From Oasisia sp. SBJ-2009 (taxonomy: Eukaryota; Annelida; Polychaeta; Sabellida; Siboglinidae): DNA of 64,000 bases. The position numbers and the translations under genes were made by a program. The stretch covers positions 28,238,601 to 28,302,600 of the forward strand of contig OZ024857.1 in the NCBI GenBank assembly GCA_964017155.1, read 5' to 3'. Shown one piece after another: positions 11,925-24,500 of this stretch; within the stretch, counting starts at the first letter, position 1, and the number at the start of each line of letters is the position of its first letter. Under the pieces are notes generated by a model. It ran no database searches, was not told the origin of the DNA, and saw only the letters and a program-made list of their open reading frames with translations.

Positions 11925-12188
11925 ATAATCAAAATAATAAATGTCATTTCAACTCACCAAATATTGGTATTGGCAGCAGTGCTATTGTTCAAGGTTTGGT
12001 CATTTTCATAAATGCCAGATCTTTCTTATTCATAACTTTTCATACTGCGAGTGCAGAAATATAATCTGGATACTGTCCTACTAACATATTATCTCCTCAC
12101 TGTGAATCAGGAATAGATCAAATACATTTACAAATGAATAACTGTTAAGTCCAAACATGATCATGTTAGGCTCTGCCAATAGGTATAC
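11925..12188 (-). other. Conserved intron segment downstream of the TOP1-B histidine exon
   Basis: The sequence just inside the intron (ACCAAATATTGGTATTGG and neighbours) recurs at 55888-56010 in the same orientation and at 54556-54625 inverted. The 55.9-kb copy also carries a CAAAG/GTATATC donor-like junction. This is therefore paralogous TOP1 intron rather than a generic repeat. Confidence 0.55.
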
Positions 12189-12310
12189 CTTTGTCTTTAT
12201 GGTTCCCATGGCCTCATTGTGCTCTACTGTGTGTTGGTGGTTACACAAGATAGCGACCTCTAGGTTGGCGTTTTTAAATGCCTCACGTTTGGCATCATCT
12301 GTAGCATTTC
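12189..12310 (-). CDS. TOP1: TOP1-B exon with the catalytic histidine
   Basis: A 122-nt exon (two bases plus 40 codons) between TTATGCTTGCAG and an AAG/GTATAC donor. It encodes NLEVAILCNHQHTVEHNEAM, the TOP1 segment whose His stabilises the pentavalent transition state, and ends KTK in phase 0. The family then continues into the linker beginning IDAK, which is exactly how exons X1-X6 begin. The phase with the arginine exon at 18033-18147 is consistent only if the latter ends at ACCAATG. Highly confident family call. Confidence 0.92.
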
Positions 12311-12459
12311 CTGCAAGCATAATGAGTAAGCTACTTCAGAGATTGTAATATATAAATAATTCAATAAACATTGAACATCTCAGTAAGACGTCTAACTACT
12401 CTATTCAGGAGACATATTGAAAGCATTAATACTTCATTCGAAGGTTTTCTTATGTGCTA

Positions 12460-12560
12460 TGTATGTGTATCAATAGTTTTGGCTATGTATGTGTATCAAT
12501 AGTTTTAGCTAGTATGTGTATCAATAGTTTTGGCTATGTATGCGTATCAATAGTTTTTAA
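12460..12560. repeat. Short minisatellite, ~25-bp unit, four copies
   Basis: Unit GTATGTGTATCAATAGTTTT with a GGCTAT spacer, imperfect. Lies just beyond the LINE 3' end. Confidence 0.8.
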
Positions 12561-14743
12561 TGAAACTGCGGTTCTTGGTCAATACATTTGAGTATATGAA
12601 TTGAAAACACTCATTGGTTTAACATGTTAAGAACAAATGTAACACTTTCCAAACTCATCAAGATTTAACAAGATTGCCACCTAGAGATTTAACTCTAGAT
12701 GGCAGGTGGACTAGGAAGCCCTTTGGCTTATCGAGAGTCCAACCTATCTAAATATACCCCGCCCCTCTTAGGTATATGTCGATTTTATTTTTAAATATAT
12801 TAACACTTCTAGCACCTACATAATCAGCTGACAATCTGTTCCGTTCGTACACTATATTTCACCTAATTAATCCAAGAATTTGGTTTCCCTTCGCTGCTGC
12901 AATTCCACATTGCTCTGATACCTTCCATGTCAGCACTAATAGTTAACCCTAAGTCCTTTTCCTTTAAGGTGGTATTTAGTACAGTGCCACCTATTGTATA
13001 TTGTCCATCTTCATTCCTATGTCCTGTGTGGAGGCACTTACACTTCCCAAAATTAAACAGCATTTGTCACTTCTCAGACTATTCATTCGGTCAACTCATT
13101 AAGATCATCATGTAAATGCTGTCTGTCTACATCATTTTAAATAATTTTCTTAAGCACTTTTGTATCATCCACAAACTTCACCACCTTGCTTGTAATGTCA
13201 TCATCCAAATCACTGATATATATTAAGAATAAAATAGGTCCCAAAACTGATTCCTGCGGTACTCCACTAAACCGATTTCCATTTTGAAACCTCCCCATCA
13301 ACTACTACTCTTTGTCTTCTATCAATAAGCCATTTTTCTATCCAGTTAAACATGCCATTCCATATGCCATGGGCCTTTACCTTAAGTAGTAATCTTTGAT
13401 GTGACACTTTTTCAAAGGCTTTTTTTAAATCTAAGTAGATTATATCTACTGGTGATCCCTCATCTACCCACTTTGTGACATCTTCCAAAAAACATAACAT
13501 ATTTGTTAAGCATGACCTCGCTTTTAAAAACCAATGTTGAGATCGGTTTATCAATTAATTTTTAACAAGAAAATCAACCAAGTGATCTTTAATTAGTCTT
13601 TCTAATACTGTAGTTTGCAAATCACCGATGTTAAACTCACTGGTCTATAGTTTCTCGAACATTTAAAAAATAATGGTATAATGTTTGCTTCTTTCCATTC
13701 TAATGGAACTATTCCCTCCTCTAATGACAAATTGAACACTGTCGTAAGCGGTATGCTGATTTGTTGTACAATTTCTAACAGTAATTTGGGAGGAATCCCA
13801 TCCACTCCAGGTGATTTATTATCCTTCATATCTCGTATTTTCATAGCTACCATTTTTGGTGTTACAATTAGTTGTCATAAATAGTCAGACTTTCTCCTTT
13901 CGAACTTACTCTCTAGAACTGGTAATACACTAATATCTTCCCTGGTAAACACCAAACTAAAGTACTCATTTAGGTTTTCTGCCATAAAGAATCCCTCTGT
14001 TATTATGTTTCCATCACTACCTTCTAGAGGACTGAACTTATCCTGAACTTTTTTTACTTCGAACATACACATAAAAACTCTTGCTGTCATGTTATATATT
14101 AATAGCAAATTTTTTTTTCGTGACTTCTCTTTGAATTTTGAATTTCAGCTATAGCTTGATTAAGTGCTTCTTTATAAATGGCACAGTCTTCTTTACTTCC
14201 AATATGTCTATATGTCTTCCACATCATTTGCTTGTACTTGATTTTTTTTGTTAATGGTTTCCTTTGATAAGTGTTTCTTCTTTGACCTTTTCCCCTGTTT
14301 TTTCAAGGGGACAAATTTGTCGATGACGCAGTCAATTTCACTCTAAGATATTCCAGCATTCTGTTGCTGTCTTATTCTTCAGCCAACACGTTCTTGCCCC
14401 TGGTTGGTTCTAACACATGTTGAGAAAGGAAACTATCTTGTACAAAATTTAAAAACTCTTGATCCTCTCTCCCAGTACTCTGTAGAGATGTCCACTGTAT
14501 ATGCCCATGGTTAAAATCCCCCATAATAATACAATCCTGTTTACTCACTTCTTTCAAAGCGTTATGAACTTTTTCATTATCTTCTATACTTATGTTTGGA
14601 CTTCGATAAACTAACCCAACAGTTAATGTTGAGTTTCCTGTAACTATGTTACACCAGGCAGCTTCTTCACATTCTGCTTCTTTTTCTCATTTAATTTCGT
14701 AAGCCTGGATGGATTATTTAATATATAAAATAACTCCACCTGC

Positions 14744-17345
14744 CAGGGGCGTCGATCCGGTTTTAAAAGTGGGGGGGACGTGGGCCCAATTTATATACAC
14801 ATATATGTATGCATAATTAATATATATATATATAATTTATATATATATATATATATATATATTATGTCATATATGATCTGAAATACACATAAGTTTTTTT
14901 TTATTATAAAACATAATTCATTGTTGGCCTGGTGCTAATTCTAAACAAAAAAAGCCTTTGTGTTATGCTATTTATAATAGTTATGTTAGCAACATATATT
15001 TGAAGAGGGGCCATGTCCTACCCCAATCACTGAACATTTGGGGGTAGACCTTGGACCCAACACTAGCTGCTTGCCTGATTCATAGAGTGACAAGATGCAA
15101 AGCTTACAGGGGTGCCTGTGTAGGACTTCTCAATCCCACCTTTTGGCAAAGAAATTTGTCATCACTAAAATGAGATCAAATTACACACAGCTCATAAATC
15201 CTCAGGTTCCGCCGTAGGCGATATAATAACCATCAGGGCGACCAGGCTGCAATCCAAGGGGTGACAGGGCAAACAAAAATTAATAATCTATTATGTGCTT
15301 GATGGCTATATATCAATACAAGGGTGCAAAATGACAGAGCCCGGCATGGTGAATATTTACTGGACTTAGGTCAAGTTGCGGGCTGCTGCCAACCAAGCAA
15401 TTTATCTAGTGATTTTCCACTAGATAGTCGGACGTTTAGTTTTTATTATTAATTTCACTACTAGACCGATGTAGGGTTTTTAAGAGAGGGGAGTGAGCAG
15501 TCTCGCTATATATGCCTATAAATTTGTTTTATGAACTGAAAAAGTACGAGGACATTTCCTGTGCTGACCCCCTCAGGTCGTGGGGTGGTCAGCGTCCCCC
15601 TCGTCCCCCACTGATCGACGCCAATGATGTGTCTGTGTAGAACTTCCCAATTCAACATTTTGGCAAATAAATTGTTCATCACTCAAATGGGAATAAGTTG
15701 CACAAAGTGCAGGTATCCGCCGCTTCTTCCGTAGGCGATAAGCATCAAGCAGGCGAGGGGCGAAAGTGCAACACAATTTTTTTCATTTAAAATTTGCTTG
15801 ATGGATATAGGTTATAGCCTATTAATAATATCAACACAAGATTGATAGAGCCTGGCAGCGGCTTACATTTGTCCGACCAAATTTATGGAGACATTATTTT
15901 TAACCACATTCGTCACAAAACTACAGCACAATGGAATAGTCGGTTACTGTTAGTGACTAGGTAAATCGATTCAAAACGAACGAACTAAACCACCGATTAG
16001 TTTATTATAGCGCGAAATAGATGGCACGCTGGTAAATTTGTGGTTATGAAAACTGCGGCAGGTGGCTTAAGAGTTAATGGAGCTCGACTCAGTGAAATCG
16101 CCTGTATTTCTGATTTCAAGATGTTGACGCTTGCCAGTAAAACTTCGATATACGCGTGAACTGCTGAGAGAAATATTTATTATTTGATGACACTGTGTGT
16201 TTTGCAGTACGCAATTTAAACGTGCTGAAGTGAACTAAAACGTCGGTAATTTTCCAGTTAACTGGCCTAAATTATTTAGGGATTTTTCAAAACGGATTTA
16301 CCACGTTTTTTCGAAGTGTATGTGTTTGGAATGTCGTTCTGCATCACACCCGCTAAAACGAAGTCGGATATCATTTTTAAATTATCTTTTATATCAATTT
16401 AATGTCGTCGAGTTGACGTAAATATGCCGATGTCCCTGGGCGTGAACAATACATATCATAGCGCTCCCCAGACATTTCACGACCGCAAAGCCTAGGCTAA
16501 GGCGTTGTCTTGCGATTTGCGAATATGTCACAAAAACTAAGGCTATATCATTAACTTTTTATTCTATATAATGCAGATATATTTGTTTTAAGCATACATT
16601 TATAAAATATAGCTAATTATTTTTTTCGACTTCGCAATGCACACGCTATGCATCGCCTTTGACAAAGCCGGGGTTTGAGGCCCCGATGTGTCTGGGCTGC
16701 GCTAACTGCTCGCGCCTTGTGACATCGGCTTATTTACGTTGACTCGACGTCATTAAATTGATCTAAAATACAATTTAAAATATATATCTGACTTCTTTTT
16801 AGCTGGAGTGGTGCAGAATGACATTCCTAACACATACACGTACGTTTTGAAAAGGCCTTAATAACTTAGGCCAGTTAACTGGAAGATCGATCTGATTAGT
16901 GATACGGATTGATGCGGATTCTTACAGAATTGTAGGTAAAAAATACGGATTGCCATCCAAAAAATGTGACATGTCTGAAACGCCACGGGCTGTTCAATAA
17001 CTCTCATGTGATGAATACTGTGAGGAGTTGTCTAAAATTTCGTTCAATACATTAAAATATTACGTTTGTTAACTATCATGGATTATGGCGCATAATGCCT
17101 CAAAACGTGCCTCAAAACTTGTTTGCCTCGTGTTCATTTGCGATAAATAACTTTGTTGAACTTCATATCGGGTTGTCTAGGTAGTCCTATGTAGCGGCTC
17201 TTAAGAGAGAGGAATGTTGAGTCAGGCTATATGCCTCGCCATTTTTCTGAACTGAAAAGTGGGGGGGACAATTCCTATGCTGTCCCCCCACCCTGAAAAG
17301 TGGGGGGGACGTGTCCCCCCCGTCCCCCACCGATCGACGCCCATG
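14744..17345. mobile_element. hAT-like non-autonomous element inserted in the LINE
   Basis: The ends CAGGGGCGTCGATC (left) and GATCGACGCCCATG (right) are inverted repeats. The 8-bp target CCACCTGC is present at 14736-14743 and 17346-17353. Removing the element and one target copy rejoins the LINE reading RRAGG to VILYIK. 8-bp target duplications and CA(G/T)GG ends are hAT traits. No transposase is seen inside. The interior holds a ~510-bp direct duplication (about 15108-15235 repeated at 15625-15745), a second internal copy of the right end near 15590-15615, and a foldback at 16230-16890. Confidence 0.8.
16230..16890. repeat. Foldback (long inverted repeat) inside the hAT-like element
   Basis: The arm at ~16230-16440 and the arm at ~16695-16890 are inverted, imperfect copies. 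Shared words include TTTCCAGTTAACTGGCC, AATGTCGTTCTGCA and TAATGTCGTCGAGT against their reverse complements. The loop is ~255 bp. A fragment of an arm (GTTTTGAAAAGGCCTTAATA) recurs at 42880-42930, so the arm sequence is itself dispersed. Confidence 0.7.
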
Positions 17346-17575
17346 CCACCTGCCCTTCTTCCTATTCTACCTTTCCTAAACATTATATATCCTGTCATTC
17401 CTAATTCGGCATCTGATATATCGGTGGTGGCCCAAGATTCAGTTATACATATTATGTTAGGGTCAATATCTTCTACCATAATGTTTAGTTCATTTCTTTT
17501 GTTTACTATGCTCCCTGCATTTAAACAAACACATTTATAACCAAATTCAGTAGAGCTTCCAAGGCTGTTCTAATT

Positions 17576-18032
17576 GACAAGTGACACAACAGATTTAATA
17601 AATTTGAATCAGTTTTGAGATACTCATCTATAGTAACTATCATGTATGTATCCGCATGTATGAAACTGGCAAAAATGTCTGATGGACACATATAACGCCA
17701 GTGTGCAATATTACCTCGTCTGGCTTAAATTCTAAAATGCTGCGTGAGACTACTCTGGAAATAGTTATGTGATTTACATGAAACAATGTTTAAAGACAGA
17801 TAATGTCATTCTTTTACTGCAGTTAGGAAGGAAATAACCATTTCCAAAATGTGATGCCAAATTGGGGATAATTTTGGCATTCCAAGAAACATAATCAGCT
17901 GAAAAAAACAAGAATTATGTGTCTACATCAGCTTTACCAGTTGGTTGTTTCTGATAAATTCCCACATACAAATCATGCCAATTTATGTTTGAGTGACACT
18001 GCTGTAACAAACATAACTATCACTTTACCAAC
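17576..18032 (-). other. TOP1-B intron remainder
   Basis: Between the LINE 5' end and the donor of the arginine exon; no coding or repeat signal recognised. Confidence 0.5.
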
Positions 18033-18147
18033 CATTGGTCAAGAAATCCAACTGTTCCTCCATCTTCATCGAAGCGTTGTAGGTTCGGAAAACCTTTGAA
18101 GTCAGATGATCCATGAAATCGGAGAGGCGTTCATTCAATTCTGCCGG
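18033..18147 (-). CDS. TOP1: TOP1-B exon with the second catalytic arginine
   Basis: A 115-nt exon (38 codons plus one base) following CATTTCAG. It encodes PAELNERLSDFMDHLTSK and then VFRTYNASMKMEEQLDFLTN. The VFRTYNAS box is the hallmark TOP1 active-site segment; its Arg contacts the scissile phosphate. It joins the upstream exon in phase 0 (FDHVT to PAELN), aligning without gaps to the family. The donor (ATG/GTTGGT) is chosen because only this choice keeps the frame into the histidine exon; a stronger-looking GTAAAG four bases on would break it. Confidence 0.92.
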
Positions 18148-18844
18148 CTGAAATGAAGCGTTTCAGTCTTAATGGAACCGTGTTGTCCATACATCGTTGT
18201 TATAAAATCGTCTTATATAATATTCATTAAAATGTATTATAGCAAAAAATTTTATTCTGTAGTTCTCTAGAATATTACCTTTTCATCTTTGTTAATTGTC
18301 ACTAACTGGTGACAAAAAAAATATATATTTAGCCAGTAGACACCAAAGTCATATCTTTGTAAAGATAATTAAATAAATATCAAAACAAACATACCGTAGG
18401 TAACTTGCATATAATATCAGTAATCTAAATGAAGATACAGGTATTTACAAATTCCATATGTTGAAAGTTAAATGTTGGCTTGACTGTTGGCTTTGGCATG
18501 TTACTAAACGTAATGACTTAAGCCAATTATTTGAACAATTATTAACAAATAACTATTATTTTAATTTTTCACACATTATGTATTCACATACGGACATAAA
18601 ACAAACATAGTGATGATGGATTAAACCAGTGAGGGAGGTGGCATTAACAGAACCACTTAACAGTGCAGATGCATTCATGTGATTCTGTCAGTCAGTGCAC
18701 AAGAGCAACAGTAACATGTGCTAAAAATAGTTAAGAATATCTCTAAAAACATACACTTTCATCAATATAGCACAAAGCAATGTGAAACTGAAGTAAAATA
18801 ATTAATAGTTCATGTTTCAAGAAAGTCATGAAAACACAACTCAC
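18148..18844 (-). other. TOP1-B intron, no other feature seen
   Basis: A 697-bp A/T-rich intron between two phase-0 splice sites. No repeats recognised. Confidence 0.6.
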
Positions 18845-19087
18845 CGTCACGTGGTCAAAAACTTGTTCTAAGGGGCCTTTCTCATTAATAAAGCTTTGCA
18901 GATATTTGTAGACAGCCTGGCCAACCGGTAACTTGTTCTTGTACATCACCGAGTCCTTTCCAAAGAAATCAAACTCAACAACAAATTTCTCATTGTCGAG
19001 CTTCTTGTGTAGTGTGATGTGTTCAACTCGTAGGGTGAGGCAGCCAAATGTGTCTGTATCATTATCATTGCCCACCCTCAGAGACAA
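18845..19087 (-). CDS. TOP1: TOP1-B core exon with first catalytic Arg and the Lys
   Basis: A 243-nt exon (81 codons, phase 0 both sides) starting right after GTTGTTGTAG with LSLRVGNDNDTDTFGC and ending FDHVT before a GTGAGT donor. It contains the TOP1 Arg of the LxLRxGN box, LRVEHITLH, and FDFFGKDSVMYKNKLP with the general-acid Lys. Alignment to the family is essentially ungapped. Its 5' end is unusual: the acceptor and first 24 coding bases form the last unit of the minisatellite that fills the upstream intron (19068-20790). Confidence 0.93.
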
Positions 19088-20790
19088 CTACAACAACAAC
19101 AACATACTCACTCATTGCCCACCCTCAGAGACAACTACAACAACAACAACATACTCACTCATTGCCCACACTCAGAGACGACTACAACAACAACAACACA
19201 CTCACTCATTGCCCACCCTCAGAGACAACTACAACAACAACACACTCACTCATTGACCACACTCAGAGACAACTATAACAACAACAACATACTCACTCAT
19301 TGCCCACCCTCAGAGACAACTACAACAACAACACACTCACTCATTGCCCACCCTCAGAGACAACTACAACAACAACAACATACTCACTCATTGCCCACAC
19401 TCAGAGACAACTATAACAACAACACACTCACTCACTGCCCACCCTCAGAGACTACTACAACAACACACTCACTCACTGCCCACCCTCAGAGACGACTACA
19501 ACAACAACACACTCACTCATTGCCCACCCTCAGAGACAACTACAACAACAACACACTCACTCACTGCCCACCCTCAGAGACTACTACAACAACACACTCA
19601 CTCACTGCCCACCCTCAGAGACGACTACAACAACAACATACTCACTCATTGCCCACCCTCAGAGACAACTACAACAACAACACACTCACTCATTGCCCAC
19701 CCTCAGAGACAACTACAACAACAACACACTCACTCATTGCCCACCCTCAGAGACAACTACAACAAAAATACACTCACTCATTGCACACCCTCAGAGACAA
19801 CTACAACAACAACACACTCACTCATTGCTCACACTCAGATACAACTACAACAACAACACACTCACTCATTGCACACCCTCAGAGACAACTACAACAACAA
19901 CACACTCACTCATTGCCCACCCTCAGAGACAACTACAACAACAACACACTCACTCATTGCCCACCCTCAGAGAGAACTACAACAACACCACACTCACTCA
20001 TTGCTCACACTCAGAGACAACTACAACAACACTCACTCACTCACTGCTCACCCCAGAGACAACTACAACAACAACACACTCACTCATTGCCCACCCTCAG
20101 AGAGAACTACAACAACACCACACTCACTCATTGCTCACACTCAGAGACAACTACAACAACACTCACTCACTCACTGCTCACCCCAGAGACAACTACAACA
20201 ACAACACACTCACTCACTGCTCACCCCAGAGACAATTACAACAACAACACACTCACTCATTGCCCACCCTCAGAGACAACTATAACAACAACACACTCAC
20301 TCATTGCCCACCCTCAGAGACAACTACAACAACAACACACTCACTCATTGCCCACACTCAGAGAAAACTACAACAACAACACACTCACTCATTGCTCACC
20401 CTCAGAGACAACTACAACAACAACACACTCACTCATTGCCCATCCTCAGAGACAACTACAACAACAACACACTCACTCATTGCCCATTCTCAGAGACAAC
20501 TACAACAACACACTCACTCATTGTCCACCCTCACAGACAACTACAACAACAACACACTCACTCATTGCCCTTCCTCAGAGACAACTACAACAACAACACA
20601 CTCACTCACTGCTCACCCCAGAGACAACTACAACAACAACACACTCACTCATTGCCCACCCTCAGAGATAACTACAGCAACAACACACTCACTCATTGCC
20701 CACCTTCAGAGATAACTACAGCAACAACACACTCACTCATTGCCCACCTTCAGAGATAACTACAGCAACAACACACTCGCACCTACAGCT
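19068..20790. repeat. 44-bp minisatellite seeded on a TOP1-B 3' splice site
   Basis: About 39 units of (plus strand) ACAACTACAACAACAACACA followed by CTCACTCATTGCCCACCCTCAGAG, lengths 41-47 bp. On the transcribed minus strand most units contain the acceptor GTTGTTGTAG, the first exon bases TTGTCTCTGAGGGTGGGCAA, and then GTGAGTGTG. The array makes up ~93% of the 1.83-kb intron 20919-19088. Long open frames on the plus strand (up to 518 codons) are a by-product of the repeat. Confidence 0.95.
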
Positions 20791-20919
20791 ACAACACACT
20801 CATGCACTTCATACATAAAAGTACAGTTCCTGTTTGTATGTTAAAGGTAGGTGGAATTTGGAGTGTTTTTCAAAGGACTTATTCTGCTGGGTGTTGTGTC
20901 TGTGCCAGTGATGTCGGAC

Positions 20920-21063
20920 CTTGTCAATGAGGTAGACTGCAACACCGAGTTGTTGCTCTTCTATGTTTGATGAACTCCACATCTCGCGGTAACCTGCACG
21001 GATCTTGTTAATATGATTATGAAGCTTCATTGCAGTGTCAAACTTTCCTTTATCATTCTTGAC
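20920..21063 (-). CDS. TOP1: TOP1-B core exon (subdomain before the catalytic Arg)
   Basis: A 144-nt exon (48 codons) between CTATTTTAG and a weak GTCCGA donor. It encodes VKNDKGKFDTAMKLHNHINK, IRAGYREMWSSSNIEEQQLG and VAVYLIDK. It matches the family segment ending FIDK, directly followed in the next exon by LSLR. A TAG just upstream in frame forces the start after TTTTAG, so it begins in phase 0. That does not match the exon at 34183-34229, which leaves one base, so an intervening small exon or damage must be assumed. Confidence 0.88.
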
Positions 21064-21122
21064 CTAAAATAGAAGTACACCAAGCTTCTGACTGGTGACA
21101 CGACAACTCCTGGTCAACAGGA

Positions 21123-21480
21123 GGTACTCTGTACTGTACTGTACTGTACTGTACTGTACTGTACTGTACTGTACTGTACTGTACTGTACTGTACTGTACT
21201 GTACTGTACTGTACTGTACTGTACTGTACTGTACTGTACTGTACTGTACTGTACTGTACTGTACTGTACTGTACTGTACTGTACTGTACTGTACTGTACT
21301 GTACTGTACTGTACTGTACTGTACTGTACTGTACTGTACTGTACTGTACTGTACTGTACTGTACTGTACTGTACTGTACTGTACTGTACTGTACTGTACT
21401 GTACTGTACTGTACTGTACTGTACTGTACTGTACTGTACTGTACTGTACTGTACTGTACTGTACTGTACAGTACTGTACT
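21123..21480. repeat. (GTACT)n pentanucleotide array, ~71 copies
   Basis: Nearly perfect repeat, with one variant near its right end (GTACAGTACTGTACTACTG). The unit contains the palindrome GTAC, so each strand can fold on itself. It starts 60 bp upstream (transcript sense) of a TOP1-B acceptor. Confidence 0.98.
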
Positions 21481-21549
21481 ACTGTTAACACTCCAGCCTG
21501 AGAAGACAATTCTAAACAAAGGATAAGCAATCACTTTGCACGTGACTAT

Positions 21550-24500
21550 ATATCAAACATAAGTGTCACTAGTGGGATGGCATAGCTCAACATAGCAAAC
21601 CAATTGTTCATTTTGTGATATAAGCACCAAATTTGGCAGATGTGTTGATAGATATCGTGGGAATAAAAGTGGATATTGGACCATCGCAAATTCACATCTA
21701 GGTGGCCATGGCAGCAATTTTTCAAAGTGGCCGCCAGCGGTTTGTCAAAACTTTCTAAATCATTGAAGTCACATGCAATAATGGACATAATTGAAATCCC
21801 AATAATCCTGAGAGACAAATAATTACTAACTCATAATTCTATGGAACTTTATAAAGTAATTTGTCATTTCATGATATTATAATTTGATTATAGTTATAGT
21901 GCCACGAATCAGTAAAAACTTTTCTCGTAGTATTATTTTGTCAGATGGTGGATACTACAGCAAACATTGTTTTTTATTTTGAAAAGTACAGTAACACACT
22001 TATACCTATGTAGAATGTTGGGCCATTTGCCAACCTTATATGCAGATGTTCCACCAGTTGTCTGTAGCACCACAAAGACACATGTACCACCTAGCACTGT
22101 GGCCTCTCTGGCTAGAAAATGTGTGGAAGATTCTTACACTTAGATCTGATGATGAAGAGAATTGTGTGAGTCAGAGTGTGGACAACATGTCTTGGGTTGC
22201 ATACCATGCAAGTCACCAGCCTGCTGGAAGACAAGTCATCTGCCCAAGTGCCCTACTCCCCCTGTTCCAAGAGAGAGAGAGAGCCCACACAGTGGCAATG
22301 GTTAAACACTCAGTGGACGTAGTAAGAAAGGCTGTTCAACATCTTAATGCTGGGCAGACGGCAGTAGTAACATCTGACCAACATTTGTACGCCATTGCCA
22401 AGCAGATCCAGTGGAAGTGGCCAGAGATGTATGGAGAAGACAAGTTTGTTGTGATGTTTGGCGGCCTGCACATAGAGATGGCCGCTCTGAGGACCATGGG
22501 TGATTGGTTGCAGTGGCTGGTTGAAGCACTGGTACAAGTGGAGATCACAAGAGCAGGCACTGCCGACGCCTTCTTGCGTGCAGCACATGTTCCTCACACC
22601 AGACGTGCCCACCAAGTAACAGCGGCTGCATTGTACACCCTGCAGTATTGGGTTTACAATAACCGTGACACAGATACAGAAGATGAGCCTTTGGGGTTTG
22701 ATGAATGGTACTCAGAGAGGGAAGAGAGCTGCCCTCAATTGCAGTATTGCGCAACAGTCATGTCATTGGAGCTGTGTTTACTGGTCTTTGTGCGGTCCCA
22801 GCGGCAGTCCTCCTTCAGCATGTACCTCGATGCTCTGACAGAACTTGTCCCCTGGTACTTTGCTCTGGACCACATTAACTATGCCCGCTAGATCCCAGTT
22901 TATCTCCATGACATTATTGAACTACCAACGAGGCACCCAGATGTTGTCAGAGAATTTAATGCTGGCAATTTCACGATTCAGAAGACCAACCGGGTCTTAT
23001 CGGCAATCCCCATCGATCAAGCACATGAGCAGAATAATGTTTGCACCAAGAATGATGGAGTGGTGGTAGGTCTTACAGACAACCTTAGTGCCCTCCGGCG
23101 GTGGATGGCAGCTGACACTGAGGTTGCTGCGCTGACTTGACTGAGGACTTTGAAGATGCACACCAGCTCATGGGAAGACGAGAGGAAGAGCTCCACCATG
23201 ACCAAACAGCAAACGTGCAAAATACATTTAGGAAAGACATATGCTCACTCATCAATGTAATGGAAGAATTACGGATCCATCAGCAGTCAAGGCTGTTAAG
23301 AAGGCACGTAAGATTGGCCAACAACAGTTCCAAACATTCACAAAGGAATGTCTTATGGATAGGACAAAGCCCATTGGTGACACAATCCACCACAATCAGT
23401 TGAAACTATTTGTTGGCGCAACGACAAAGAGGGCATGTAAGGAGAAGCAGCAGCTGACATCAATGAAAATTATGTCGAGCTGTTCTCACGACTCCACATT
23501 AGCTGTCAAACGAGAGATGGTAATCTGGAAGACTTCTTTCAGCATGAGAGCCAAGCATGCCCATCAGCGCTCTACGATGGAGGAAAATTACGACTTGGCA
23601 ATTAACAAGAGTGACATTCTGACATGCCTGTAGGACCTGTCTCCATCTCAGACTAAGACCCTGATGCTACCTGTATAGTTCTTGATGGAGCTGCCATCAT
23701 GCAGATGATGAAGCCAGCAGCTGCCAAGACATTTGAAGAATATATCCAGCAGGTATTCATCCCATATATTTCTTTTCATCTGTGCAGTGTGTCACGTGTG
23801 TACCTCGTTTGGGATACTTACAAGGATGACTCCCTGAAAGGCACAGCAAGAGCCAAGCACAGAAAGGGTGGTTGGGAAGGCTGCTGTACCAAGAAACTGG
23901 CAGAACTTTCTGTGGGGTGACAGCAACAAGAGAGAACTATTCAGTTTATGTCCAAAGTCCTCCTTCAGACATTCTATAAGGAAGACAAGGAAGTTGTCTT
24001 CACTGATGGGAAGGATGTCCACACCCTGGCTTCATGCAGCCATGAAGAAGCTGATAGTCATATGCTACTGCATGTAACACACGCTGCACAGCATGGCCAC
24101 CACCAGATGCTCATTCTCACTGTTGACACCGATGTTATGGTATTGGCTGTATTTGCCATAACTTATCTACCCGCTGGATGTGAAGTATGGCTAGCATTCA
24201 GAACTGGCAAGAGCTTTCGCTACATGGCAGCCCACCAAATAGCTGCGAGCCTTGGACCAGAGATGTCATGTATGCTACAAGTGTTCCATGCTTTGACAGG
24301 CTGCGACACTGTATCCAGCTTTGCTGGACATGGAAAGAAGACAGCATGGTCAACATGGAAGTCACTGCCGGAACAGACAGATACACTATTGATGCTTGCA
24401 GATGGGCCAAAGGAGATCCCCGATGACGCAATGAAAATAACTGAGAGGTTTGTCATACTGCTGTTTGACAGAACCAGCACCTGCTCCAAGGTGGACCATG

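Larger units (their letters stand above)
12650..17575 (-). mobile_element. CR1-like non-LTR retrotransposon, broken and split
   Basis: Read on the minus strand from ~17575: an endonuclease N-terminus (VCLNAGSIVNKRNELNIMV, then ITESWATTDISDAELG), then an insertion at 17345-14744. It then resumes with RRAGGVILYIK and IIMGDFNHGHIQW (endonuclease core). Reverse transcriptase follows: NKSPGVDGIPPKLLLE, NYRPVSLTSV, DIIYLDLKKAFEKVSHQR, GVPQESVLGPILFLIYISDL. Near 13165 the catalytic box reads FVDD instead of FADD. After QILGLI there is an internal deletion joining to the 3' end ERNRLSADYVGARSVNIFKN (12.85-12.7 kb). Several frameshifts; inactive. A second fragment of the same family is at 52355-52650 (plus) and a 3' end at 56250-56560 (plus). 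Confidence 0.88.

Noticed and set aside
19115..20715. Long open frames (up to 518 codons) of Thr/His/Asn-rich repeats on the plus strand
   Set aside because: They are translations of the 44-bp minisatellite in several frames; no start context, no non-repeat domain, and antisense to a TOP1 intron.
21064..21534. Open frames through the (GTACT)n array (repeated Val-Gln-Tyr-Ser-Thr type)
   Set aside because: Pure microsatellite translation.
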